This document shows positions 6,338-13,018 of a stretch of DNA of 16,497 nt, one piece after another. Within the stretch, counting starts at the first letter, position 1, and every line of letters begins with the position of its first letter. The translations under genes and the position numbers were made by a program. The notes beneath the pieces were generated by a model. It searched no databases, had not been told where the DNA came from, and saw only the letters and a list, made by a program, of their open reading frames with translations. The stretch lies in the NCBI GenBank assembly GCA_903868455.1, contig CAIPVK010000111.1, forward strand, positions 1 to 16,497, given 5' to 3'. This DNA comes from an uncultured Opitutia bacterium (GTDB taxonomy: Bacteria > Verrucomicrobiota > Verrucomicrobiia > Opitutales > UBA953).

Positions 6338-8521
6338 TTAGGCCGAGGGGCGCAGGATCAGGACGCTCAGGCCCGGCAGATGGAGGTCGAGCGACTGGGC
6401 TTGGCCATGGGCGGGGACGGCGTGGGTCGCGACGCCCCCGAGGTTGCCCTGCCCCGCCCCGGCGTAGGCGGCGGCGTCCGTGTTGAGGACTTCCTCCCAG
6501 CGGCCGGCCTCGGGCACGCCGAGCCGGTAGGCGCGGGCGACCGGGGTGAGGTTGGCGACGACGAGCCAGTGGGCGATGCCCGCGCGGCGGCGGAAGGCGA
6601 GGACACCCTGCTCGGCGTCGTCGGGCTGGACCCAGGCGAAGGCGGCGGGATCGAAATCGGCCGCGGCCAGCTCGGGATGGCCCGTCATGAGCCGGTTGAG
6701 GTCGCCGACCAGGCGGAGCAGGCCGGCGTGCTCGGGGACGGCGAGGAGATGCCAGTCGAGCGAGCGCTCGTGGCTCCACTCGGCGGGCTGGCCGAACTCG
6801 CAGCCCATGAAGAGCGTCTTCTTCCCCGGCCACGCCCATTGGAGCGCGAGCAGGCAGCGGAGGTTGGCCGACTTGGCGGCGAGGTCGGCGCCGGCCATCT
6901 TGCCGAGGAGGGAGCCCTTGCCGTGCACGACCTCGTCGTGCGAGAGCGCCTGGACGAAGCGCTCCGACCACTGGTAGAGCATGCCGAAGGTGAGCTTGTC
7001 GTGGTGCCAGCGGCGGTGGATCGGGTCCTGGCGGAAGTAGGCGAGCCAGTCGTGCATCCAGCCCATGTTCCACTTGAGGTCGAAGCCGAGGCCGCCCTCC
7101 GCGACGGGGCGCGTGACGCCGGGGAAGGCGGTCGACTCCTCGGCGATGGTGACGGCGCCCGGGGCGACGTGGTGCACGAGCGCGTTGAGCTGGCGGAGGA
7201 AGGCGATGGCGTCGAGGTTCTCCCGGCCGCCGGCGGGATTGGGGACCCACTCGCCGTCCTTGCGCGAGTAGTCGAGGTAGAGCATGGAGGCCACGGCGTC
7301 GACCCGGAAGCCGTCGACGTGGAAGCGGTCGAGCCAGGAGAGCGCCGCGCCGACGAGGAAGTTGCGGACCTCGTGGCGGCCGAAGTTGAAGACCAGCGTG
7401 CCCCAGTCCGGGTGCTCGCCCTGGCGCGGGTCCGCGTGCTCGTAGAGCGCGGTGCCGTCGAAGCGCGCGAGCGCGAAGGCGTCCTTGGGGAAGTGCGCGG
7501 GGACGAGGTCGACGATCACGCCGACGCCGGCTTGGTGCAGGGTGTCCACCATCGCCATGAAGTCGGCCGCCTCGCCGAAACGGCGCGTGGGCGCGTAGTA
7601 GCCCGTCACCTGGTAGCCCCAGGAACCGTCGAAGGGATGCTCGGCGGGCGGCAGGAGCTCGACGTGGGTGAAGCCGTGGGCGCGGCAATGGTCGGCGAGC
7701 GCGGGGCCGAGCTCCCGGTAGGTGAGCGGGCGGTCGCCCTCCTCGGGCACGCGGCGCCAGGAGCCGAGATGGACCTCGTAGACGCTCATCGGCGCGCGGA
7801 GCGGGTCGCGGCGGGCGCGCGCGTCCATCCAGCCGGCGTCCTCCCAGCGGTGCGCGCCGAGGTCGGCGACGATCGCGGCGTGGTGGGGCGAGGGCTCGAA
7901 GGCGACGGCGCAGGGGTCGGTCTTGAGGAAGGGCGTCGGGGAGGCGGGCCCGACGATCTCGTACTTGTAGCGGGCGCCCGGACCGAGGCCTGGGACGAAG
8001 AGCTCCCAGATGCCGGAGGCGCCGAGCAGGCGCATCGGGTGGTAACGGCCGTCCCACCCGTTGAGGTCGCCGACCACGGAGACGCGGCGCGCGTGGGGCG
8101 CCCAGACGGCGAAGGCCACGCCGCGGACGCCGTCGACCACCCGGACGTTGCCGCCGAGCTTCTCGTGGATGCGATGGTCGTCGCCCTGGGCGAGGAAATG
8201 GAGGTCCTGGTCGCCGAGGGTGGGCAGGAAGCGGTAGGGGTCCTCGACCTCGCTCACCTTGCCCGAGCCGTCGGTCACGCGCAGGCGGTGGGCGAAGGGG
8301 GCGGCCGCGGGGAGCGCGGCCTCGAAGAGCCCGCAGGGATGGACCCTCGCCATCGGGTGGACGGCCCCGGTGGCGCGGTCGACCGCGGCGCAGGCCGAGG
8401 CGTCGCGGAGAAGGGCGCGGACGACGCAGCCCTCGCCGGCCGGATGCAGGCCGAGCCGGTCGTGGGGCGCGCCGTCGCGGGCCTCGGCGAGGGCGGCGAT
8501 CTCGGCGGCGCTGAGTCGCAT
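6338..8521 (-). CDS. glgB: 1,4-alpha-glucan branching enzyme (GH13)
   Basis: Cytoplasmic enzyme of 727 residues that makes alpha-1,6 branches in glycogen. This is the usual full length. An N-terminal extension (1-100) is followed by a CBM48 domain (FAVWAPHARRVSVVGDLNGWDG, 137-158). The GH13 barrel begins with MSVYEVHLGSWRR (245-257). Conserved regions are VIVDLVPAHFPKD, the nucleophile D408 in DGFRVDAVASMLYLDYSR, acid E461 in IAEESTAFPGV and D529 in ALSHDEVVHGKGS. The C-terminal all-beta domain is complete. The ATG at 8521 gives a start matching the family (MRLSAAEIAAL). It diverges from lptD. No other glycogen gene is in the window. Confidence 0.96.
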   Translation of the reverse strand: MRLSAAEIAALAEARDGAPHDRLGLHPAGEGCVVRALLRDASACAAVDRATGAVHPMARVHPCGLFEAALPAAAPFAHRLRVTDGSGKVSEVEDPYRFLPTLGDQDLHFLAQGDDHRIHEKLGGNVRVVDGVRGVAFAVWAPHARRVSVVGDLNGWDGRYHPMRLLGASGIWELFVPGLGPGARYKYEIVGPASPTPFLKTDPCAVAFEPSPHHAAIVADLGAHRWEDAGWMDARARRDPLRAPMSVYEVHLGSWRRVPEEGDRPLTYRELGPALADHCRAHGFTHVELLPPAEHPFDGSWGYQVTGYYAPTRRFGEAADFMAMVDTLHQAGVGVIVDLVPAHFPKDAFALARFDGTALYEHADPRQGEHPDWGTLVFNFGRHEVRNFLVGAALSWLDRFHVDGFRVDAVASMLYLDYSRKDGEWVPNPAGGRENLDAIAFLRQLNALVHHVAPGAVTIAEESTAFPGVTRPVAEGGLGFDLKWNMGWMHDWLAYFRQDPIHRRWHHDKLTFGMLYQWSERFVQALSHDEVVHGKGSLLGKMAGADLAAKSANLRCLLALQWAWPGKKTLFMGCEFGQPAEWSHERSLDWHLLAVPEHAGLLRLVGDLNRLMTGHPELAAADFDPAAFAWVQPDDAEQGVLAFRRRAGIAHWLVVANLTPVARAYRLGVPEAGRWEEVLNTDAAAYAGAGQGNLGGVATHAVPAHGQAQSLDLHLPGLSVLILRPSA

Positions 8522-8570
8522 GCCGAAGGCTCGCCCCGGCGCGGCCCGGCGGCAAGAGGAATGCCGAAAA

Positions 8571-8598
8571 AACCTTGTCCGCACGCCGGTCCGGACAA
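8571..8598 (-). promoter_or_regulatory. Candidate glgB promoter
   Basis: On the minus strand TTGTCC (8593-8598) and AAGGTT (8571-8576) are separated by 16 nt, 49 nt upstream of the glgB ATG. It overlaps, symmetrically, the lptD promoter on the other strand. Confidence 0.4.
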
Positions 8599-8599
8599 G
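8574..8599. promoter_or_regulatory. Perfect 8-bp inverted repeat spanning the divergent glgB/lptD promoters
   Basis: Arms cttgtccg (8574-8581) and cggacaag (8592-8599) with a 10-bp spacer place their centres 18 bp apart. Each arm contains the -35-like TTGTCC of one direction. It could be a regulator operator or simply a by-product of two mirrored -35 boxes. Confidence 0.6.
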
Positions 8600-8602
8600 T
8601 CT
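8575..8602 (+). promoter_or_regulatory. Candidate lptD promoter
   Basis: TTGTCC (8575-8580), a 16-nt spacer and AAGTCT (8597-8602) lie 7 nt before the ATG at 8610. Transcription would begin at or next to the start codon, giving a leaderless lptD-scpA mRNA. Confidence 0.45.
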
Positions 8603-8609
8603 CACGGGG

Positions 8610-10766
8610 ATGTCCGGACGCCGCCCCTGGTTGCTCGCCGCCGCCCTCGCCCTGCCCCTGGCGGCCGGCGCGAAGGACGGCGTCGCGGGCGCGCTCGCGA
8701 GCGCGCCCCAGCTCGAGGGCGAGAGCTTCGGCTCGGAGGACGGCGGTCGCGTGACGCTCGCGCGCAAGGCGCGCTTCATCAGCGGCGACGCCGAGCTGAG
8801 CGCCGACCTCATCCGCATGGACGTCGCGGCGGGGACGATCGTGGCCGAGGGCAACGTGGCCTACACCTCGCCGAAGCTGCGCCTGCTCGGCGAGCGCGCC
8901 CGGGTCGACGCCAAGGCGGGCGTGGTGGAGGCGGAGAAGGTGCGGCTCGGCCGGTATCCCGCCTACTTCTACGCGGAGAGTTTCCGCATGGACCGCGAGA
9001 GCCAGACGATGAGCGACGTCCTCGCCTGGCGAAACGAACCCTCGGACCTCGGCATGGCGGTGCGCGCCGGCCAGATCCGCTACGTGTCGGGGACCGACCG
9101 CCTGACGCTGGACGACGTCCAGCCGCTCCTCCTCGGCGCGCCCTTCCTCCACATCCCCCACTACGGCCAGAAGGGCTACCGCGAGCTGCCGGTCGACATC
9201 TACCTGCGCTTCCGCGACAACGACCGCCAGGGCTTCGGCATCCAGACCACCGTGACCGTCGCGGCCGACGGACCGCTGGGCAAGGGCCTGCTGCTCGACG
9301 GCTACGCGAAGTCGGGCTTCCTGGTCGGCCCCTCGTTCACCTACGACAACCGCGAGGTCGCGGACCGCGGCATGACCTGGGTCTCGTCCCTCCAGGCCGG
9401 GGTGATCGACGACGCCTCGGACCTCGCCGCGCAGCCCGACCTCTACGGCAGGACGCCGGACAGCCTCCGCTTCTTCGCCCTGGCCCGGGCCGTCGGCAAC
9501 CGCGACGACGGCCTGCACGTCGCCGCCCAGCTGCAGTCGGTGAGCGACCCCCGCGCCTTGGAGGACTTTCGCGCCAAGTGGCAGGGTGACGCGCAATTCC
9601 CCCAGAGCTTCGCGGAGGTCTCGGCTCCGGTCGCGGGAGGACGCGCCTCGCTGCTCGTCAGCGGCAAGACCGACGACTACCGCGACGTGGTCCAGCGGTT
9701 GCCCGAGGCGCGCTGGGACCTCGCGGAGACCAACCTCGGCGCGCGCCGCATCCGCGGCCGCGCCTGGGTCTCCGTCGCCCGGCTCTCGGAGCGCCCCTCG
9801 GAGGACCTGCCCGGAGCGGCGTTCCTGGCCGCGACCGGCTCGGCGCAGGCGGTCGAGACCACGCGCGTCGACGGCTACGCCGGGCTCGTGCAGACCGTCC
9901 CTCACCAAGACTGGCTCGCGCTGCGCCCCGTGCTCGGCGCGCGCTCGACGTGGTGGGACGAGGGACTCGGCGGCGACGCCGTCGGACGCACGCTCGGCCA
10001 GCTCGGGTTCGACGCCGAGGCGACGGCCACCGGCACCTGGGATCTCGAGAGCGCGCCCTGGGGCGTGCGCGGCCTCCGCCACACCCTGCGCCCCTTCGCC
10101 GGCTGGCGTGCGTTCCCCGAGGTGGACGGCGAGATCGCCGGCGTCCCGCGCCTCGACCGGCGCTCGGGGCCCGACCTGAACCTCCCCACCCTCGACCTCG
10201 CCGACCGGCGCGACGCCGACACGCTCGTCGACCGCCAAGCCGCCCAGGTGGGCGTGCGCAACGCGCTCGAGACGCGCGACGCCCGCCAAGGGACGCGCGA
10301 GGTGCTGCGGGCGGACCTGCTCCTCGACTGGCGGGACCGGCGCGACACCGGCGCGATCGAGCGCGGCGCGCACGCCCACCTGGCGTGGAAGCCGACCGAC
10401 TGGCTCTCCCTCGAGACCCTGGCCCGCACCGCCGCCCAGCCCGCGAACGGCTCGAGCACCCTTAGCTGGGCGACGCTCCGGTCCGGCGACCTCTGGACCC
10501 TCACGCTCGGCTACGGGGAGTTCGGCGGGGCGAGCGCCGACCACCAGGCCTTCGGCGACCTGAGGTTGCGCCTCAACTCCGCCTTCACCCTGCGTCTCGG
10601 CGCGGCCTACGACCTCATGAACGACGGGTTCATGGAGCGCCAGCTGACGCTCTCGCAGAAGATCGGCTCCAGCTGGGACCTCGAGTACGGCCTGAGCGCG
10701 CGTCGCACCCGGGACGACGACAACAGCCTGGGCTTCACCGTCCGCGTGCGCCTCTTCAAGTTCTGA
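8610..10766 (+). CDS. lptD: LPS-assembly outer membrane protein LptD (OstA-like)
   Basis: Outer-membrane beta-barrel of 718 residues that inserts lipopolysaccharide into the outer leaflet, normally with LptE as plug. The signal peptide MSGRRPWLLAAALALPLAAGA is cleaved near 21. A periplasmic OstA-type beta-taco (about 44-150; ISGDAELSADLIRMDVAAGTIVAEGNVAYTSPKLRLLGERARVDAKAGVVEA) joins the conserved PFLHIPHYG (about 182-190). The barrel follows and ends VRVRLFKF, a terminal phenylalanine typical of BamA substrates. I find no cysteine anywhere, unlike E. coli LptD with its two structural disulfides. The ATG at 8610 gives a clean signal peptide. It is 2 bp from scpA. Confidence 0.85.
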   Translation: MSGRRPWLLAAALALPLAAGAKDGVAGALASAPQLEGESFGSEDGGRVTLARKARFISGDAELSADLIRMDVAAGTIVAEGNVAYTSPKLRLLGERARVDAKAGVVEAEKVRLGRYPAYFYAESFRMDRESQTMSDVLAWRNEPSDLGMAVRAGQIRYVSGTDRLTLDDVQPLLLGAPFLHIPHYGQKGYRELPVDIYLRFRDNDRQGFGIQTTVTVAADGPLGKGLLLDGYAKSGFLVGPSFTYDNREVADRGMTWVSSLQAGVIDDASDLAAQPDLYGRTPDSLRFFALARAVGNRDDGLHVAAQLQSVSDPRALEDFRAKWQGDAQFPQSFAEVSAPVAGGRASLLVSGKTDDYRDVVQRLPEARWDLAETNLGARRIRGRAWVSVARLSERPSEDLPGAAFLAATGSAQAVETTRVDGYAGLVQTVPHQDWLALRPVLGARSTWWDEGLGGDAVGRTLGQLGFDAEATATGTWDLESAPWGVRGLRHTLRPFAGWRAFPEVDGEIAGVPRLDRRSGPDLNLPTLDLADRRDADTLVDRQAAQVGVRNALETRDARQGTREVLRADLLLDWRDRRDTGAIERGAHAHLAWKPTDWLSLETLARTAAQPANGSSTLSWATLRSGDLWTLTLGYGEFGGASADHQAFGDLRLRLNSAFTLRLGAAYDLMNDGFMERQLTLSQKIGSSWDLEYGLSARRTRDDDNSLGFTVRVRLFKF

Positions 10767-10768
10767 CC

Positions 10769-11623
10769 ATGGAAACCCCCGCTCCCGAGCCCGCCCTGCC
10801 CGTCGACGGCCTGCTGCCGCCGCCCGAGCACCCCATCCGGCTCGACGTCTTCGAGGGCCCCCTCGACCTCCTGCTCTTCCTCATCCGCAAGAACGAGATC
10901 GATATCTACGATATCCCGATCGAGACCGTCACCCGGCAGTACCTCACCGTCCTGCGCGAGCAGGAGAAGGGCAACCTGGAGCTCGCGGGCGACTTCTTCG
11001 TGATGGCGGCGACGCTCATGTACATCAAGAGCCGCATGCTGCTGCCCGCGGCCGAGCGCAAGGAGGACGAGGCGGCGGGCGACGAGGGCGGCCAGGACCC
11101 GCGCTGGGCGCTCGTCCAGCAGCTCATCCAGTACAAGCGCGTCAAGGAGACGGCCGGCATCCTGCGCGGGCTGATCGACGAGCGCCAAGGCCTGCTGCCC
11201 CGCGAGGTGAGCGCGCCCCACCCCGAGGACCTTCCCCCGCGGCCCGTGGCCCCGACGGACCGCATCGAGCTCTGGAACACCTTCAACCTCATCCTGCGAC
11301 GGCTGGCGGAGCGCATCCTGCCGGGCGACATCGCCGGGGAGACCGTCACCGTCTCGGACCGGATGGAGGCGATCCTCGAGCGCCTCGGGCGCGAGGGGGC
11401 CTTCACCTTCACCTCGCTCCTGCCGGAGCGCCCGACCATCCCGATGCTGGTCTCGACCTTCCTCGCCTGCCTCGAGCTCGCGCGCCTCGGCCACCTCGCC
11501 CTCGAGCAGGACGACCAGTTCGGGGAGATCCTTTGCCAGAAGGCCGCCGCCGCCCCCGCCGGGGCGCCCGCCGGCGAGACCTCGGAGTTCGACGCCCCTC
11601 CGCCGGCCGAGGACGTCGGCTGA
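10769..11623 (+). CDS. scpA: Segregation and condensation protein A
   Basis: Kleisin of the SMC-ScpAB condensin complex, 284 residues, needed for chromosome compaction and partition. After a proline-rich N-terminus comes the SMC-binding domain: IRLDVFEGPLDLLLFLIRKNEIDIYDIPI (23-51), VTRQYL and the helix LELAGDFFVMAATLMYIKSRMLLP (70-93). The middle part has WALVQQLIQYKRVKETAGIL, and the C-terminal winged helix has FTFTSLLPERPTIPMLVSTFLACLELARLGHLALEQDDQFGEI. The last 30 residues are alanine/proline-rich. It begins 2 bp after the lptD stop, so the two share a transcript. ScpB and SMC are not in the window. Confidence 0.95.
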   Translation: METPAPEPALPVDGLLPPPEHPIRLDVFEGPLDLLLFLIRKNEIDIYDIPIETVTRQYLTVLREQEKGNLELAGDFFVMAATLMYIKSRMLLPAAERKEDEAAGDEGGQDPRWALVQQLIQYKRVKETAGILRGLIDERQGLLPREVSAPHPEDLPPRPVAPTDRIELWNTFNLILRRLAERILPGDIAGETVTVSDRMEAILERLGREGAFTFTSLLPERPTIPMLVSTFLACLELARLGHLALEQDDQFGEILCQKAAAAPAGAPAGETSEFDAPPPAEDVG

Positions 11624-11624
11624 C

Positions 11625-11652
11625 TTGAAACCCGCCGCGGGTCCGCCAACCT
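11625..11652 (+). promoter_or_regulatory. Candidate promoter of the 85-residue gene
   Basis: TTGAAA (11625-11630), a 16-nt spacer and CAACCT (11647-11652) lie 6 nt before the GTG at 11659, right after the scpA stop. A small inverted repeat (acccg-ccg-cgggt, 11630-11642) occupies the spacer. This is one of the clearest leaderless layouts in the window. Confidence 0.5.
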
Positions 11653-11658
11653 GAGGGC

Positions 11659-11916
11659 GTGGCTCGCAAGAAGACGGCACCCAAGTCGCCCCCGACCCGA
11701 CTCCTCGGCCTCGGCCTGGACGGCAAGGACGGGCACAAGCGCGTCACCAAGGGCGAGGGGTTCCTGCTGGCCGGGGGCTCGGAGGAGACCCATGAGCGCA
11801 TGACGGGCGCCGTCATCCGGACCGTCGAGGACCTCGGCAGGAAGGGCCGGGACCTAGGCTCGGCCGAGCCCGAGGAGGTGCGGGACCTGCTCAGGAAGCA
11901 CGCCGACCAGGGCTGA
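11659..11916 (+). CDS. Small conserved-looking protein of unknown function, 85 residues
   Basis: Not assigned to a named family. The start is GTG. The protein begins with a basic stretch (MARKKTAPKSPPTR), then LLGLGLDGKDGHKRVTKGEGFLLAGGSEETHERMTGAVIRTVEDL. The GLGLDxxDGHxRxTxGxxFLLxGGSEETHERM pattern looks like a conserved core rather than random sequence. A charged C-terminal helix follows (EPEEVRDLLRKHADQG). There is no signal peptide or membrane helix. It has its own promoter-like boxes. Codon use is like its neighbours (GC-rich third positions), which supports a real gene. Confidence 0.7.
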   Translation: MARKKTAPKSPPTRLLGLGLDGKDGHKRVTKGEGFLLAGGSEETHERMTGAVIRTVEDLGRKGRDLGSAEPEEVRDLLRKHADQG

Positions 11917-11929
11917 GGCCACAGATGCG

Positions 11930-11957
11930 TTGACTCCCCCCTGCCCCTCCCCAACTT
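11930..11957 (+). promoter_or_regulatory. Candidate promoter of the proline-rich protein/trxA pair
   Basis: TTGACT (11930-11935), a 16-nt spacer and CAACTT (11952-11957) lie 13 nt before the ATG at 11971. The leader would be only about 6 nt and lacks a Shine-Dalgarno motif. Confidence 0.5.
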
Positions 11958-11970
11958 CCATCCTCCTTCC

Positions 11971-12330
11971 ATGAGCACCGAGGTTCCCCCTCCGCCGCCC
12001 CCCGCCGACCCCGCGGGCGGCCCCACCCCTGGCGCCGCTCCCCAGCCGCCCAAGCTCAAGCTCCAGCCTCGCGCTCCCGGCGCTCCCGGCGCGGCCATCC
12101 CTCCGCCTCCCGCCGCGCCCCTGCCTCCGCCTCCGGCTCCCGGCGCGATCCCTCGCCCCCCGGTCGTCGCCCCCGCCCCCAGCGCGGCCAAGCTCTCGCC
12201 CACGACCGGCCCCGCCGTCGCCCCGGCCGACCCGACCTGGATCGTCGCGATCGACGTCCTCGCGGCCCTGACCTCGCTCGGCTGCGCGGTCTTCCTCGCG
12301 ATCGAGATCTTCTCCAAGACCCACGCCTGA
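11971..12330 (+). CDS. Proline-rich protein with one C-terminal membrane helix, unknown function
   Basis: 119 residues. Positions 1-88 are dominated by proline and alanine (for example VPPPPPPADPAGG, AAIPPPPAAPLPPPPAPGA) and are surely disordered. Residues 90-113 (WIVAIDVLAALTSLGCAVFLAIEI) form one transmembrane helix near the C-terminus, followed by FSKTHA. It is probably a tail-anchored inner-membrane protein with a cytoplasmic or periplasmic proline-rich arm. It ends 3 bp before trxA, so it is co-transcribed with thioredoxin. No family is recognised. The promoter-like boxes and position support it as a real gene. Confidence 0.65.
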   Translation: MSTEVPPPPPPADPAGGPTPGAAPQPPKLKLQPRAPGAPGAAIPPPPAAPLPPPPAPGAIPRPPVVAPAPSAAKLSPTTGPAVAPADPTWIVAIDVLAALTSLGCAVFLAIEIFSKTHA

Positions 12331-12333
12331 ACC

Positions 12334-12675
12334 ATGGCATCCCCCAAGATCGTGGACCTCGAGGCCGCCAACTACGACGCGGCCGTCAAGTCCTCCAACA
12401 AGCTCGTCCTGGTCGACTTCTGGGCCAGCTGGTGCGGCCCCTGCCGCGCGCTGGCGCCGGTGCTCGACCAGATCGCGGAGGAGCAGTCCGAGACCGTCCA
12501 GATCTGCAAGGTGAGCCTGGACAGCGACGCCAACCTCCCCCTCGCCCAGAACCTGGGCGTCAGCTCCATCCCCGCCCTCTTCCTGTACAAGAACGGCGCG
12601 GTGGTGGACAAGATGGTCGGCGCGCCCCCGAACGCGAAGAAGCAGATCGGTGACCTGATCAAGAAGCACGTCTGA
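12334..12675 (+). CDS. trxA: Thioredoxin
   Basis: Cytoplasmic thiol-disulfide oxidoreductase of 113 residues, normal length, reduced by thioredoxin reductase and donating electrons to many proteins. The active site is WCGPC (33-37) in VLVDFWASWCGPCRALAPVLDQIA. The cis-proline P80 lies in SSIPALFLYKNGAVV, and QKVSLDS-like ICKVSLDSDANLPLAQNLGV precedes it. No signal peptide is present. It starts 3 bp after the proline-rich gene. Confidence 0.96.
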   Translation: MASPKIVDLEAANYDAAVKSSNKLVLVDFWASWCGPCRALAPVLDQIAEEQSETVQICKVSLDSDANLPLAQNLGVSSIPALFLYKNGAVVDKMVGAPPNAKKQIGDLIKKHV

Positions 12676-12690
12676 GCGCCGGAGGCGCTC
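12674..12690 (+). terminator. Hairpin at the end of trxA
   Basis: A perfect 7-bp stem, gagcgcc (12674-12680) and ggcgctc (12684-12690), with loop gga overlaps the trxA stop codon. No U-tract follows. It resembles the core of the dispersed element (gggcc-gga-ggccc), so it may be a related repeat serving as a 3' end. Confidence 0.4.
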
Positions 12691-12854
12691 GGCGGGAAGG
12701 CGGCTCGGCGGGGTCGGCTGGATGGCTGTCCGACTAGGATGCCTATTGGGGACTAGGGGACTAGGAGAATTGGGGAGCGGGGAGTGAGGAGTGGGGAGTG
12801 GGGTCAGGAAACCTTGCAGCTCGCCGCGCGAAATTCGGCGGCAATTGGAACGGT

Positions 12855-12869
12855 CGGCTCGGCGAGCCG
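12855..12869. repeat. REP-like palindrome
   Basis: cggctcg (12855-12861) and cgagccg (12863-12869) form a perfect 7-bp inverted repeat around one g. A short GC-rich palindrome in non-coding DNA between convergent genes is typical of REP-like sequences. Only one clear copy is in this window. Confidence 0.5.
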
Positions 12870-12891
12870 CCCCTACCTCGATTGCAAATCT

Positions 12892-12950
12892 GCCAGGGCC
12901 GGAGGCCCTCCGCTGCCACCGCTGCTACCGCTAGCACCGCTGAACGGCTA
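12892..12950 (-). repeat. Dispersed intergenic element, copy B
   Basis: The reverse complement reads ctagccgttcagcggtg and continues to gcggagggcctccggccc (12896-12913). The latter is identical to 1571-1588, and most of the flank can be aligned with copy A. It is inverted relative to copy A. Confidence 0.7.
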
Positions 12951-13018
12951 GCCCCCTAGGCATCTAGTCCCCTAGTCCCCTACTCGGGACTCGTTCCACG
13001 CTCCCCGCTCCTCGAGCC

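Larger units (their letters stand above)
12748..12980. repeat. 17-bp perfect inverted repeat with 199-bp interior
   Basis: ggggactaggggactag (12748-12764) is the exact reverse complement of 12964-12980. Next to each arm, imperfect ctagatgcctag-like words (about 12733-12746 and 12956-12967) extend the match. Each arm is itself a 9-nt tandem (ggggactag). The interior holds the palindrome and the dispersed element. There is no transposase. Confidence 0.8.
12676..13018. other. Gene-free spacer between convergent trxA and respiratory operon, 343 bp
   Basis: No gene is supported. It contains the trxA hairpin, tandem ggggactag words, gggagtg-type low-complexity sequence (about 12771-12803), a 15-bp palindrome (12855-12869), the inverted second copy of the element at 1534-1605, and a long-range inverted repeat (12748-12764 with 12964-12980). 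trxA and the cytochrome gene point towards each other, so no promoter is expected here. Confidence 0.8.

Noticed and set aside
6380..9589. A 1069-codon plus-strand frame opposite glgB
   Set aside because: Antisense shadow running into lptD in the wrong frame. It is rich in Gly/Glu/Val with no recognisable domain.
6249..10544. A 1431-codon open frame on the minus strand across glgB and lptD
   Set aside because: It is antisense to lptD and a shifted frame of glgB. Its sequence is arginine/proline-rich with no domain. GC-rich DNA gives such long false frames.
12748..12980. Insertion sequence
   Set aside because: The inverted arms are present but there is no transposase in the 199-bp interior and no clear target duplication.
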